DNA from: Brotaphodocola faecis
GTDB taxonomy: Bacteria; Bacillota; Clostridia; Lachnospirales; Lachnospiraceae
Length of the DNA: 64,000 bases
Assembly: GCF_040096075.1 (NCBI RefSeq)
Contig: NZ_JBBMFJ010000001.1
Coordinates: forward strand, 62,001-126,000
Direction: 5' to 3'
Shown here: positions 1-9,000 of the stretch, in pieces
How positions within the stretch are numbered: position 1 is the first letter of the stretch
Layout: each line of letters opens with the position of its first letter
The notes under the pieces: model-generated
Told to the model about the DNA's origin: nothing
Databases searched by the model: none
What the model saw: only the letters and a program-made list of their open reading frames with translations
Made by a program: the position numbers and the translations under genes

Positions 1-543
1 AAAACGCTGGATGGTCTTTACATCCCAGACCCCCTGGAACTTTAAGTTATGAATGGTCATAACAGACTTCATGTTCGCGAAGAACTCCCCGCCGCGGAAG
101 CGGTCCTTTAAGTATACCGGGATCAGGCCGGTCTGCCAGTCATGGCAGTGTACCACATCCGGTTTGAAGCCAATGACCGGAAGCGCAGACAATGCCGCGT
201 TACAGAAGAAGGAAAACTTCTCCAGGTCATACAGCCAGTCTCCGTACGGCTTCGGACCACCGAAATAGGATTCATTGTCAATAAAGTAAAATGTGATCCC
301 GTCGTAGATGTATTGCATGATTCCGACATAACGGCTCTGTCCCAGATAATCCATATAGAAATGATCGATATAAGTCATCTCATTGCGCCATTTTTCCGGA
401 ATGCACAGATATTTCGGTATCATGACCCTGACATCAAAATACTCCTTGTCAAAGCACTTTGGCAAAGAACCAACCACATCAGCAAGCCCTCCTGTCTTGA
501 TAAATGGAACTGCTTCTGATGCGACAAATAATATGTTCTTCAT
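1..543 (-). CDS. glgA: Glycogen synthase, N-terminal part (cut by window edge)
   Basis: The reading frame is open from an ATG at 543 to the window edge, 181 codons. It begins MKNILFVASEAVPF and carries the sugar-nucleotide-binding motif KTGGLADVVG at residues 16-25, then FGGPKPYGDWLYDLEKF and VVHCHDWQTGL, all typical of the GT5 glycogen/starch synthase N-terminal domain. The enzyme extends alpha-1,4-glucan chains from ADP-glucose in the cytosol. A GAGGAGGG ribosome binding site sits 6 bases before the ATG. The C-terminal half lies outside the window. The overlapping plus-strand frame at 142-519 is an antisense shadow. Confidence 0.93.
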   Translation of the reverse strand, partial: MKNILFVASEAVPFIKTGGLADVVGSLPKCFDKEYFDVRVMIPKYLCIPEKWRNEMTYIDHFYMDYLGQSRYVGIMQYIYDGITFYFIDNESYFGGPKPYGDWLYDLEKFSFFCNAALSALPVIGFKPDVVHCHDWQTGLIPVYLKDRFRGGEFFANMKSVMTIHNLKFQGVWDVKTIQRF

Positions 544-665
544 ACGAACCCTCCTCTGCACGAGTCTGCCCCCTAGCTGACTGTCTTACTTACCAGTATA
601 CATGATTTGTGCCGTTTTAGGAAGTAAAATCTTTATGAAACTTTGATTTTGAAGCAGACCTTATG

Positions 666-1478
666 TCAGAGCGCGCGTTTGTAATCCAGGCGGATCTTAT
701 CTGTGATCAGTGCGATAAATTCAGAGTTGGTTGGTTTTCCCTTGCCGCTGTTCACTGTGTAGCCGAAAATCTCATCGATCATCTCAAGCTGCCCGCGGCT
801 CCACGCCACCTCAATGGCATGGCGGATAGCCCGTTCCACACGGCTTGCGGTAGTGCCATGCTTCTTCGCGATGGCCGGATACAGAACCTTTGTGACAGAA
901 ACCAGCATCTCCTTTTCTTCCACGGAAATGGTAATGGCATCCCGCAGATACTGGTAGCCCTTGATATGAGCCGGGATCCCGATCTCATGGAGAAGCTGGG
1001 TCACATCGTCCTCCAGATTCTGATGTATGTAATCTCCTTTGTTCATATAAGTATCTGCAGGTTTTTCCCGAACGACAGATACCATTTTCGTGCGAAGCCG
1101 CTCCTGCGCCACAAGGCGGATTTTGTCGAGAAGCACTTCCCGGTCAAATGGTTTTAAGATATAGTAACTGGCGCCATTGCGGAATGCCGCTGATGCCACC
1201 GTTTCATTGCCTGCCGCGGTCACCATGATGACTGCCGGCATATCTTTGCCGCTGTTCGCCGCGCGTACCTTTTCCAGAACCGTAATGCCGTCCAGTTTCG
1301 GCATGATGACATCCAGAAGTACAATATCCGGCTTTTTATCCATGATCATCTGATAGGCGTCTTCTCCATTGTCTGCTTTTCCAACCACATGGAATCCATC
1401 TTCCTCTTCCAGAATGCTGCCAAGTAATTCCAGCATCAGCGGGTTATCTTCTGCAATCGCAATATTTAATTCAACCAT
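666..1478 (-). CDS. spo0A: Sporulation master regulator Spo0A
   Basis: 270-residue response regulator. The receiver domain (about 1-125) has the acidic pair E10/D11, the phospho-acceptor D56 in VLLDVIMP and the KP motif in YYILKPFD. A linker is followed by the Spo0A-specific DNA-binding domain (about 150-268), with its recognition helix around GTTASRVERAIRHAIEVAW and the family signature PTNSEFIALITDKIRL. It binds 0A boxes and switches cells to sporulation. The start at 1478 is chosen because AGGAGG lies 8 bases upstream; an in-frame upstream start at 1511 has no such site. It lies downstream of spoIVB, the usual clostridial order. Two 0A-box-like sites lie upstream. Confidence 0.97.
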   Translation of the reverse strand: MVELNIAIAEDNPLMLELLGSILEEEDGFHVVGKADNGEDAYQMIMDKKPDIVLLDVIMPKLDGITVLEKVRAANSGKDMPAVIMVTAAGNETVASAAFRNGASYYILKPFDREVLLDKIRLVAQERLRTKMVSVVREKPADTYMNKGDYIHQNLEDDVTQLLHEIGIPAHIKGYQYLRDAITISVEEKEMLVSVTKVLYPAIAKKHGTTASRVERAIRHAIEVAWSRGQLEMIDEIFGYTVNSGKGKPTNSEFIALITDKIRLDYKRAL

Positions 1479-1545
1479 GATCCATTCCTCCTGTTTCCAG
1501 ATCCGGTACATTCCTGCAAATATGCCGGAGTGTTACATAAATCGT

Positions 1546-1575
1546 ATTATACTAGCCGTCTTTGTCAGGCAGCAA
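1546..1575 (-). promoter_or_regulatory. Putative spo0A promoter
   Basis: On the minus strand, TTGCTG (1570-1575), an 18-base spacer and TATAAT (1546-1551) resemble a sigma-A promoter, about 70 bases before the spo0A ATG. A sigma-H promoter could not be identified with confidence. Confidence 0.45.
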
Positions 1576-1593
1576 CCTGCTTTCCCCGCATCC

Positions 1594-1619
1594 TTCGACG
1601 TACCCCGCACAATTCGACA
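1594..1619 (-). promoter_or_regulatory. Pair of 0A-box-like sites upstream of spo0A
   Basis: Minus-strand TGTCGAA at 1613-1619 matches the Spo0A box core, and CGTCGAA at 1594-1600 differs by one base. They are 19 bases apart and lie just upstream of the putative -35. This fits autoregulation by Spo0A~P, as known in other Bacillota; binding here is inferred. Confidence 0.5.
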
Positions 1620-1759
1620 CGACAGGCGGACCACCGTCTGTTCCGGCGGAATATGCTGTCCTGAACTGGCAAAGTGTGTCGTTTTTTTGCTGCCCGTCCG
1701 CGGCTGTCATCTTATATAACGAATGAAACATGGCAAATATAACGCCTTCCGGAAAATTT

Positions 1760-3049
1760 TTATTTTTTCAGCATATCTTCCACAAAAATTCCATATCCCC
1801 GGGTCGAATCCTGCACAAACACGTGGGTCACCGCGCCGACAAGCTTTCCGTTCTGAAGAATGGGACTGCCGCTCATGCCCTGCACAATGCCTCCGGTGAG
1901 CCGCAAAAGCCGCTCATCGGTCACCTGAAACACCAGACTTTTGTTTTCCCTGGTCGGACTGTAATCCACTCTCTGGATCTCAATCTCATAGTCACAGGCT
2001 TCCCCGGAAACATAGCTGCGGATCCAGGCCTTTCCCCGCTTTACATCCTGCCGGTGCCCCACCTCCACAGCCTGCTGCTTTACTCCGTCGCAAAACGCCT
2101 GGCCTGCTGTTCCGAAAATCCCGCAGTCCGTGTTTTGTGCCACACTTCCCAGCCTGGAGCCAGGGCCATAATAGATTACCCCCGCCATCACTCCGGGATT
2201 TCCGGCACTTCCCTTCTCGATTCCAAGGATTTCTGTCTCATACAGGGCCCCGTTTTCTATTTCCACCACACGCCCGGTATCCCCATCGCTGATACCATGT
2301 CCCAACGCTCCGAAGCTGCCATCCGGCTTTAAGTACGTCATAGTGCCGATTCCCTGGGTGTCATCCCGCACCCAGGCGCCAAGCTTCCGGCTTCCATCCT
2401 CCGTTTTCACCGTGTCCACGGAAAGCTCCAGTTCTTTTCCGGCCCGCCTCACCCGCAGCAGTGCCTCGCTCTCGCCCATGCGGTTTAAATTTGTGATCAG
2501 GGCTTCCTTGTCCGAGAGCGGCTTTCCATTGATTGCCTCAATATAATCGCCGGACTGCAAAATCCCGTAAGCCGGCTCTGCCTCACTTCCGTTTTCGTCC
2601 GTCACTTTGCCGGTTCCAATGACCATGACACCCCGGGATTTTAAATAGATTCCCACCGGCATCCCGCAGGGCACCGCGTAACAGGCATCCTCCACATCCA
2701 CACTGATTTCCTTAAACGGAATGGTCCCGAACAGCTTCAGGCCCAGCCGGAAGTTTCCGCCCTTTCTGGCATACAGGGAAAACTCCTGGTCCGGCCGGAT
2801 GCGGATCTCTTCCTGCGGAATGCCGGAGTCGCCCTTCAAAATCACCTCTTCACTTTCACTCAGCAGTGTCGTGTAAAGCGGAAGATCCAGGGAGAACGAG
2901 GTTTCCTCCCCCTCTGAAACACTGAAATGTTCCGGAATCTGATGCTCGGCATAGTACCAGCCATAGCCGGCCGTGAAGACCAGCCCGGCCCAGAATACCA
3001 CGCTAAGGATCCGGTAAAAGTATTTTCCTGCCCTGCGTATCTTTCTCAT
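1760..3049 (-). CDS. spoIVB: SpoIVB serine peptidase (S55 family)
   Basis: 429 residues. A single N-terminal membrane segment (about 12-30) is followed by a PDZ region with LQSGDYIEAINGKPL and a C-terminal S55 peptidase domain. The likely catalytic His is in GALGHGISDGDTG and the Ser in GMSGSPILQNGKLVGAVTHV (second Ser at residue 395). SpoIVB is made in the forespore and cleaves SpoIVFA in the intermembrane space, releasing pro-sigma-K processing; this is known for Bacillus and inferred here. An AGGAGG site precedes the ATG at 3049. It sits directly upstream of spo0A and after a terminator that follows recN. Confidence 0.95.
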   Translation of the reverse strand: MRKIRRAGKYFYRILSVVFWAGLVFTAGYGWYYAEHQIPEHFSVSEGEETSFSLDLPLYTTLLSESEEVILKGDSGIPQEEIRIRPDQEFSLYARKGGNFRLGLKLFGTIPFKEISVDVEDACYAVPCGMPVGIYLKSRGVMVIGTGKVTDENGSEAEPAYGILQSGDYIEAINGKPLSDKEALITNLNRMGESEALLRVRRAGKELELSVDTVKTEDGSRKLGAWVRDDTQGIGTMTYLKPDGSFGALGHGISDGDTGRVVEIENGALYETEILGIEKGSAGNPGVMAGVIYYGPGSRLGSVAQNTDCGIFGTAGQAFCDGVKQQAVEVGHRQDVKRGKAWIRSYVSGEACDYEIEIQRVDYSPTRENKSLVFQVTDERLLRLTGGIVQGMSGSPILQNGKLVGAVTHVFVQDSTRGYGIFVEDMLKK

Positions 3050-3111
3050 CCCGCATTCCTCCTGTTCGTGAAAACGCCGCCTGACGCAGCCTGCGGCAGA
3101 TTTGAGTAACG

Positions 3112-3138
3112 AAAAAGGAGCCTTTTGTAAGCTCCTTT
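3112..3138 (-). terminator. Terminator after recN
   Basis: The arms AAAGGAGC (3114-3121) and GCTCCTTT (3131-3138) form a perfect 8-bp stem with a 9-base loop. On the minus strand it ends in a short T run. It closes the nusB-recN operon before spoIVB. Confidence 0.7.
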
Positions 3139-3178
3139 CTAGTATGTGTGCGGAATAAAAAAATCACACTGTCAGTTT

Positions 3179-4843
3179 TTAGTTGTGAGTTTTTGTCTGC
3201 CGGGCCAGTTCTTTCATTTCTCTGGCATTCTGGATCACGGCATCTGTAATCTGCGCGCCGCCCAGCAGCCTTGCCAGCTCTGTAACCACATCGTCCTCTT
3301 TTAAACGGGTAATTCTGGTTTTCGTGCTGGATCCGTCCGTGGATTTTTTAATTTCAAAATGACAGTCGGCCATGGAAGCAATCTGCGGCAGATGGGTGAT
3401 ACAGATGACCTGATGGTTTCTGGAGATCACAGCCAGCTTTTCCGCCACCTTCTGGGCCGTGCGGCCGCTGATGCCGGTGTCAATCTCATCGAAGATCAGG
3501 GTCGGAATGTCATCACTGTCCGCCAATACGGTTTTAATTGCCAGCATGATGCGGGAAAGCTCACCACCGGATGCCACCTGGCCCAGAGAGCGCTCCGGCT
3601 CACCCGGGTTCGTAGAAATCACAAATTCCGCCTCATCAAATCCGGACGCCGTATAATGGGGCAGGCGCCGGAACTCCATGGAAAACCGGACATCCAGGAA
3701 ATTCAAGTCAATCAGGCCGGTCCGGATTTTCTCCGTGAGCTTCTTTGCCTCTTCCTGACGCACCGCGGAAAGTTCCTGGCTCACCGCCTCCAGTTTTTCC
3801 TCTGCCTTTTTGTACTGATGTTCCAGCTGCATGCGGTATTCGTCGAAATGCTCCATCTGTTCCAGACGGTTTTTCTTTTCTTCCAGTGCTTTTTCAATCC
3901 GCTCCAGGCTTCCACCGTATTTTGCTTCCAGCCCCCGGATCAGATCCAGGCGTTCCTGTGCCTCCTGATAAGCCTGCTCATCAAAATCGAGCTGTCCCAG
4001 GTATTCTCCAATCGCATGATGCGCATCGGACAATACCGCTTCGGCATCGTAAAGCTGATCCTGAATGGACTTCAGTTCCGGGTCAAACTCTGCCACCTCG
4101 CTGACCTGATGCAGGGCATTGCCCACTGCTTCGGCGTCCACGGCGCGGTAAGCCGCGGAGAGATTGCCCATGATCCGCCTTGCGTTTCCATATTTTCTAC
4201 AGCGGGCCGCCAGCGTTTCTTCCTCGTCCGCCTTTAACTGGGCGTTCTCGATCTCCTCAATCTCAAAACGCAGAAAATCTGCCTCTCTCCTGCGGCTTTC
4301 ACTGTCTGTGACAAGCTGGTTTAACTGCTTCTCCAGACGGGTATACTCTGCATAGAGGGATGCGGTCTGGTCTTTTAGCTGCTGTGCCCGGGATTTGGCA
4401 TAGGTATCCAGAATTTCCAGATGTTTTGAGGCATGGAGCAGAGACTGATGCTCATGCTGTCCGTGAATATCGATTAAAAGAGAAGTGACCTGTTTTAACC
4501 TGGCCGCGGTGACGGTTTCATCGTTGATGCGGCTTAAGCTGCGGGATGCCATGATCTTGCGGCTGATGATGAGGATGCCGTTCTCATCCGGCAGCACATC
4601 CAGCGCCCGCAGCGCTTCTTCCTTTTCCGGGTCCACCGAAAAGACCAGCTCCACGTAGGCGTATTCCGCGCCGTTTCGGATCATCTCTTTGGAAGCCTTC
4701 TGTCCCAGCGCCAGGTTGACCGAGCCGATCATGATGGATTTTCCCGCGCCGGTCTCACCGGTCAGAATGTTTAAGCCGTCCTCCAGTTCCACATCTGCCG
4801 CCTCGATCAGCGCCAGATTCTTTACATGCAGTTCCAAAAGCAT
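3179..4843 (-). CDS. recN: DNA repair protein RecN
   Basis: 554 residues, the usual length for this SMC-like ATPase of double-strand break repair. The N-terminus has LTGETGAGKS (Walker A, about 28-36). A long coiled-coil region rich in Glu, Gln and Lys fills about 150-370. The C-terminal half has LGQVASGGELSRIMLAIK (ABC signature), PTLIFDEIDTGISG (Walker B) and VICITHLPQIASMADCHF (switch His). GGAGG precedes the ATG. It is the last gene of the cluster and follows argR by 19 bases, a gene order shared with many Bacillota. Confidence 0.97.
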   Translation of the reverse strand: MLLELHVKNLALIEAADVELEDGLNILTGETGAGKSIMIGSVNLALGQKASKEMIRNGAEYAYVELVFSVDPEKEEALRALDVLPDENGILIISRKIMASRSLSRINDETVTAARLKQVTSLLIDIHGQHEHQSLLHASKHLEILDTYAKSRAQQLKDQTASLYAEYTRLEKQLNQLVTDSESRRREADFLRFEIEEIENAQLKADEEETLAARCRKYGNARRIMGNLSAAYRAVDAEAVGNALHQVSEVAEFDPELKSIQDQLYDAEAVLSDAHHAIGEYLGQLDFDEQAYQEAQERLDLIRGLEAKYGGSLERIEKALEEKKNRLEQMEHFDEYRMQLEHQYKKAEEKLEAVSQELSAVRQEEAKKLTEKIRTGLIDLNFLDVRFSMEFRRLPHYTASGFDEAEFVISTNPGEPERSLGQVASGGELSRIMLAIKTVLADSDDIPTLIFDEIDTGISGRTAQKVAEKLAVISRNHQVICITHLPQIASMADCHFEIKKSTDGSSTKTRITRLKEDDVVTELARLLGGAQITDAVIQNAREMKELARQTKTHN

Positions 4844-4862
4844 TGCTGCACCTCCTTTTCGC

Positions 4863-5315
4863 CTATCGGGCAGCGATCATCTTTTTTATTTTATCCATCA
4901 GCAGAATGGTATCATCCACGCTGCGTACCGCGCACATGATGGTATCATCACCCGCAATGCAGCCCACGATCTCATGGAAATGAATCTCATCCAGTGCCGC
5001 AGCCACAGCCATAGCCATGCCGGACACCGTCTTGATCACAAGAATATTCTGTGCCATATCCATGGAGACATACCCATCTTTTAAAATGCGGATGTATTTG
5101 TCGCTGAATGCGGTCTGATTTTGCATGACCACATAGCGCTGGCGTCCGTTTTCCGACTGGATTTTTGTCAGCTTCAGTTCCCGGATATCCCGGGAAACCG
5201 TTGCCTGTGTGACCTTATAGCCCGCCTGCTTCAGACGTTCTGCCAGTTCCTCCTGGGTTTCAATCTCATATTTTCCTATCAGTTCCACAATTTTGCTGTG
5301 ACGTTCCAGTTTCAT
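4863..5315 (-). CDS. argR: Arginine repressor ArgR
   Basis: 150 residues. The N-terminal winged helix (about 1-70) has YKVTQATVSRDIRELKLTKI. The C-terminal domain (about 80-150) carries the arginine-binding and hexamerisation motif GCIAGDDTIMCAVRS. It represses arginine synthesis genes when arginine is high. GGAGGT precedes the ATG. It lies between nadK and recN. An argD gene begins at the far end of this window and may be a target, but no ARG box was recognised. Confidence 0.95.
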   Translation of the reverse strand: MKLERHSKIVELIGKYEIETQEELAERLKQAGYKVTQATVSRDIRELKLTKIQSENGRQRYVVMQNQTAFSDKYIRILKDGYVSMDMAQNILVIKTVSGMAMAVAAALDEIHFHEIVGCIAGDDTIMCAVRSVDDTILLMDKIKKMIAAR

Positions 5316-5329
5316 CGGTTACCTCCGTT

Positions 5330-6157
5330 TTAAATACGGTCCATTTTCTGTCTGATATTTTCAAGGAATGATACATTTTTCAGCTGGATGAGGGTGGTAT
5401 ACTTTGGTGCCCTGCCAATTTCCAGCCGCTCACCGTAATGAAGCGGGAATACCTGATCCCCGTCAAACACCGCCGAGTAGGATTTGCCGCCGGACCACTT
5501 CACCAGGCGGATGCTGACGCGGTCCTCCGGGGAAAGCACAATGCTCCGCGCATTTAAGGAATGGGAGCAGATAGGCGTTAATACCATTAACTGCGCGCCC
5601 GGCGCCACAATCGGGCCGCCCGCAGATAAATTGTAGGCAGTGGAACCCGTCGGCGTGGCCGCAATGATGCCATCTGCCATATATTCGTTAAAGAACTCAT
5701 CGTTTAAGTAAACCTGGAAATGCAGCATCTGCAGCACATCCTGTCTGGTCAGAACGATCTCATTTAAGGCAATTCCCTTTACCGTTTTCTGTGCGCCCAC
5801 GACACTGCCCTCCAGCATCATGCGCTTTTCCAGAGTAAAGGAATCATTCAGAAGCGCGTCCAGTACCGGCTCCATGGATTCTTCCCGGGATACCTGGGTC
5901 AGATACCCCAGATGCCCCATATTGATGCCCATCATGGGAAGCTCCAGACCGATTAAGTCTCTGGAGGCCTGGATGAGGGTTCCGTCACCGCCCAGGGTGA
6001 TGATGCACTCCGTATCCGCCGGAATCTGATCAGCCCGTGTATAACCCCGTGTATGCACGCAGGACGCCCCACGTCTCAAAAATTCTGTCTCAAGTTTTTC
6101 CGCCATATCCAGGGCCCCCGGTTTGGAGGGATTGGCGATCAGGTAAAAATGTTTCAT
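5330..6157 (-). CDS. nadK: NAD kinase
   Basis: 275 residues from the ATG at 6157, which has AGGAG 5 bases upstream; a longer frame to 6205 would overlap tlyA and lacks a site. The ATP-binding motif GGDGT is at 56-60. The second signature is ATPTGSTAYNLSAGGPIVAP, followed by SIRLVKWSGG. It phosphorylates NAD to NADP in the cytosol. It ends 14 bases before argR and starts 13 bases after tlyA, so it is part of the same operon. Confidence 0.95.
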   Translation of the reverse strand: MKHFYLIANPSKPGALDMAEKLETEFLRRGASCVHTRGYTRADQIPADTECIITLGGDGTLIQASRDLIGLELPMMGINMGHLGYLTQVSREESMEPVLDALLNDSFTLEKRMMLEGSVVGAQKTVKGIALNEIVLTRQDVLQMLHFQVYLNDEFFNEYMADGIIAATPTGSTAYNLSAGGPIVAPGAQLMVLTPICSHSLNARSIVLSPEDRVSIRLVKWSGGKSYSAVFDGDQVFPLHYGERLEIGRAPKYTTLIQLKNVSFLENIRQKMDRI

Positions 6158-6170
6158 ATGATCTCCTGCT

Positions 6171-6980
6171 TTACTTATCCAGTTCTCCGTGCGCTGCGTC
6201 CACAATGGCTTTCGCGTCCACCTGATACTCCGGATAGGTCTGTCCGTCGGTATGATTCTGAAGATAGAGAAGGTACTCGATATTTCCCTCCGGTCCCTTG
6301 ATCGGGGAATACTCCAGATTCAGAATCTCAAATCCAATGCTTACCGCAAATTCGATAACCTTCTCAATAACCTCCAGATGGGTGTTCTTCTCGCGCACCA
6401 CACCCTTCTTGCCAACCTTCTCTCTTCCTGCCTCAAACTGCGGTTTGATCAGGCAGACAATCTGACCGTCGTCGGCTAACAGGGCCTTCACCGGTCCTAA
6501 CACCTTGGTCAGAGAGATAAAGGAAACATCGATGGAGGAGAAGTTGATCTTGTCCGCGATGTCCTCCGGAGTCACGTAACGGATGTTGGTCTTTTCCATG
6601 CAAACCACCCGCGGGTCATTGCGAAGCTTCCAGTCTAACTGGCCATGCCCTACATCTACCGCGTATACCTTTACTGCGCCGTTCTGCAGCATGCAGTCGG
6701 TAAAGCCGCCGGTGGAGGAACCCACGTCCATACAGATCTTATCTTTTAATTCCACGCCAAAATGGGTCATGGCCTTTTCTAATTTCAGGCCGCCGCGGCT
6801 GACATACTTTAAGGTTGCGCCGCGCACCTCGATGTTGGCGGTCTCCTCAAACATGGAGCCTGCTTTGTCTTCCTTCTGTCCGTCTACATAAACGATTCCT
6901 GACATGATGATGGCCTTTGCCTTCTCTCTGGATGTGGCAAGACCCTTGTTCACGATCAGGATATCCAGTCTTTCCTTCAT
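6171..6980 (-). CDS. tlyA: TlyA-family rRNA 2'-O-methyltransferase
   Basis: 269 residues. An S4 RNA-binding domain (about 4-60, RLDILIVNKGLATSREKAKA) is fused to an FtsJ/RrmJ-type methyltransferase domain (about 60-245). SAM-binding motif I is MDVGSSTGGFTDCML, and VSFISLTKVL is also typical. The family 2'-O-methylates rRNA; the actual target here is inferred. Its ATG overlaps the dxs stop by 4 bases, so the two are translationally coupled. Confidence 0.9.
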   Translation of the reverse strand: MKERLDILIVNKGLATSREKAKAIIMSGIVYVDGQKEDKAGSMFEETANIEVRGATLKYVSRGGLKLEKAMTHFGVELKDKICMDVGSSTGGFTDCMLQNGAVKVYAVDVGHGQLDWKLRNDPRVVCMEKTNIRYVTPEDIADKINFSSIDVSFISLTKVLGPVKALLADDGQIVCLIKPQFEAGREKVGKKGVVREKNTHLEVIEKVIEFAVSIGFEILNLEYSPIKGPEGNIEYLLYLQNHTDGQTYPEYQVDAKAIVDAAHGELDK

Positions 6981-8974
6981 TTGCTTTCCTCTTTCTCTTC
7001 TATGATTCCATTCCTGGCTGTTTCCTCTGTATTTTTCTGTCCGGCACTCATCATGGCATCCTCAGAGCATTCGCTCTTTGTGCTTTCCACCGCTTTCATG
7101 ACATCCTCCAGCGGCGCCCAGGCTTTTCTCATGGTGCGGATCACGGAATCGCTGTCGATTCCAAGTTCCTCACGCAGCACCGATACATTGCCATGCTCCA
7201 CGTAGGCATCTGGCAGCGCAATCGTCAGTACCTGCACCTTCGGATAATGCTCCTGCACGTAAGCCTTTATCTGCAGGCCATATCCTCCCTGAAGCACGTT
7301 TTCTTCCAGAACCACCAGAAGCTCATGGTTCTCTGCCAGACGATCCGCCAGTTCATAATCCACCGGCTTGATAAACCGGCCATTCGCCAGCGTACAGGTA
7401 AAGCCTGCGGCCTTCAATTTTTCCCGCACATGCTCTGCGGTGCTCACCATGCTTCCCACCGCCAGCAGAGCAATGCGGCTGCCCTCGTAAAGGAGTTCGC
7501 CCTTTCCGTACTCAATGGACGCGTCAAATTCTTTTAAGCCCCGGTATGCCTGTCCCCGCGGATAGCGGATGGCAATGGGACCGTCATAATGACATACCGC
7601 AAATTCCAGTTCCTGCCGCAGCTCCCATAAGTTTTTCGGAGCCATAATGCTCATATTCGGGATACAGCTCAAATAGGACAGGTCAAAGATACCCTGATGC
7701 GTCTCCCCGTCACTTCCTACCAGTCCTGCCCTGTCTAACGCAAAGACCACCGGCAGATTCTGGATGCAGACATCATGGAGTACCTGGTCAAATCCTCTCT
7801 GTAAAAAAGAGGAATAGACTGCTACCACCGGTTTTAAACCGGCTGCTGCCATGCCTGCCGCAGAGGTTACCGCGTGCTGCTCCGCAATGCCCACATCAAA
7901 GAAGCGGTCCGGGTAGCGTTTTGCAAATGCTTTTAATCCGGTTCCGTCCGGCATCGCCGCTGTAACGGCCACCAGGCGTTTTTCCGTCTCTGCCAGCTGG
8001 CAGATTTCCTTAGAAAATACATCCGTATAGGTCGGATATACCTTTTCCTTTAAGGACTTTCCGGTTGCGATATCGAACGGGTCAATACCGTGGAACCGGG
8101 ACGGATTCTTCTCCGCCGGGGCGTAGCCCTTTCCCTTCTTGGTCAGCACATGCACCAGTACTGCGTGATCCATCCTGCGCGCCTCTTTGAAGGTCTTAAC
8201 CATAGCTTTGATGTCGTGGCCGTCCACCGGGCCAAGGTACGTTACGCCCATATTTTCAAAGAGCATGCCCGGAATCACCAGCTGCTTGATGCTGTCCTTG
8301 GTGCGGCTGATTTTCTCTACCAGCCCGGCCCCTACCACCGGAATTTTAAGCAAGGTTTCCGATACCTGGCGTTTAAGTTCGTTGTAGCCCACGCCAGAAC
8401 GCAGGCCACTTAAATATTTGGACATGCCCCCTACATTTTCCGAGATGGACATGTTGTTATCGTTCAGTACAATAATAAAATTCTTTTTCAGATGCGCCGC
8501 GTTGTTCAGTGCCTCATAGGCCATGCCACCGGTCAGGGCGCCATCTCCGATGACAGAAATAACCGCGTAATCCTCCCCTAACAGATCCCGGCCCTGGGCA
8601 ATGCCAAGTCCGGCCGAAATAGATGTCGAGCTGTGTCCGGTATCAAAGGAATCGTATGGGCTCTCCTTGCGTTTTGGGAAACCGCTCATGCCGCCGTACT
8701 GCCGCAGCTCGTCAAACATCTCCCGGCGTCCGCTTAAGATCTTGTGGGTATAGGACTGATGCCCCACATCCCAGATGACCTTGTCTTTTGGCAGGTCAAA
8801 GGCCAGGTACAGGGCAATGGTCAGTTCCACAACACCCAGGTTGGAAGCCAGATGGCCGCCGGTCACACTGATCTTCTCGATCAGGAACTGACGGATTTCG
8901 GCTGCCAGGGTCTTTAATTCCTCCTGGCTTAAATTTTTCACGTCCCACGGACCTTCTATGTGTTCCAGAATCAT
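6977..8974 (-). CDS. dxs: 1-deoxy-D-xylulose-5-phosphate synthase
   Basis: 665 residues; makes DXP from pyruvate and glyceraldehyde 3-phosphate, the entry to the MEP isoprenoid pathway, using thiamine diphosphate. Motifs: WDVGHQSYTHKIL near the N-terminus, the TPP/Mg motif VIGDGALTGGMAYEALNNAA, the transketolase signature ALDRAGLVGSDGETHQGIFD and IAIRYPRG. It is about 40 residues longer than usual because of a C-terminal tail after AWAPLEDVMKAVEST that is rich in Glu, Ser and Met; this looks species-specific and non-catalytic. It lies between ispA and tlyA. Confidence 0.96.
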   Translation of the reverse strand: MILEHIEGPWDVKNLSQEELKTLAAEIRQFLIEKISVTGGHLASNLGVVELTIALYLAFDLPKDKVIWDVGHQSYTHKILSGRREMFDELRQYGGMSGFPKRKESPYDSFDTGHSSTSISAGLGIAQGRDLLGEDYAVISVIGDGALTGGMAYEALNNAAHLKKNFIIVLNDNNMSISENVGGMSKYLSGLRSGVGYNELKRQVSETLLKIPVVGAGLVEKISRTKDSIKQLVIPGMLFENMGVTYLGPVDGHDIKAMVKTFKEARRMDHAVLVHVLTKKGKGYAPAEKNPSRFHGIDPFDIATGKSLKEKVYPTYTDVFSKEICQLAETEKRLVAVTAAMPDGTGLKAFAKRYPDRFFDVGIAEQHAVTSAAGMAAAGLKPVVAVYSSFLQRGFDQVLHDVCIQNLPVVFALDRAGLVGSDGETHQGIFDLSYLSCIPNMSIMAPKNLWELRQELEFAVCHYDGPIAIRYPRGQAYRGLKEFDASIEYGKGELLYEGSRIALLAVGSMVSTAEHVREKLKAAGFTCTLANGRFIKPVDYELADRLAENHELLVVLEENVLQGGYGLQIKAYVQEHYPKVQVLTIALPDAYVEHGNVSVLREELGIDSDSVIRTMRKAWAPLEDVMKAVESTKSECSEDAMMSAGQKNTEETARNGIIEEKEESK

Positions 8975-9000
8975 GGTTTTTACAACTCCCGTAACTTCTC

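Noticed and set aside
142..519. 125-codon plus-strand frame at the start of the window
   Set aside because: It lies antisense to the glgA frame, which runs off the edge and carries clear glycogen synthase motifs.
3359..4237. 292-codon plus-strand frame opposite recN
   Set aside because: It is fully antisense to a well-supported gene, has no recognisable domain and its long open frame reflects recN codon use.
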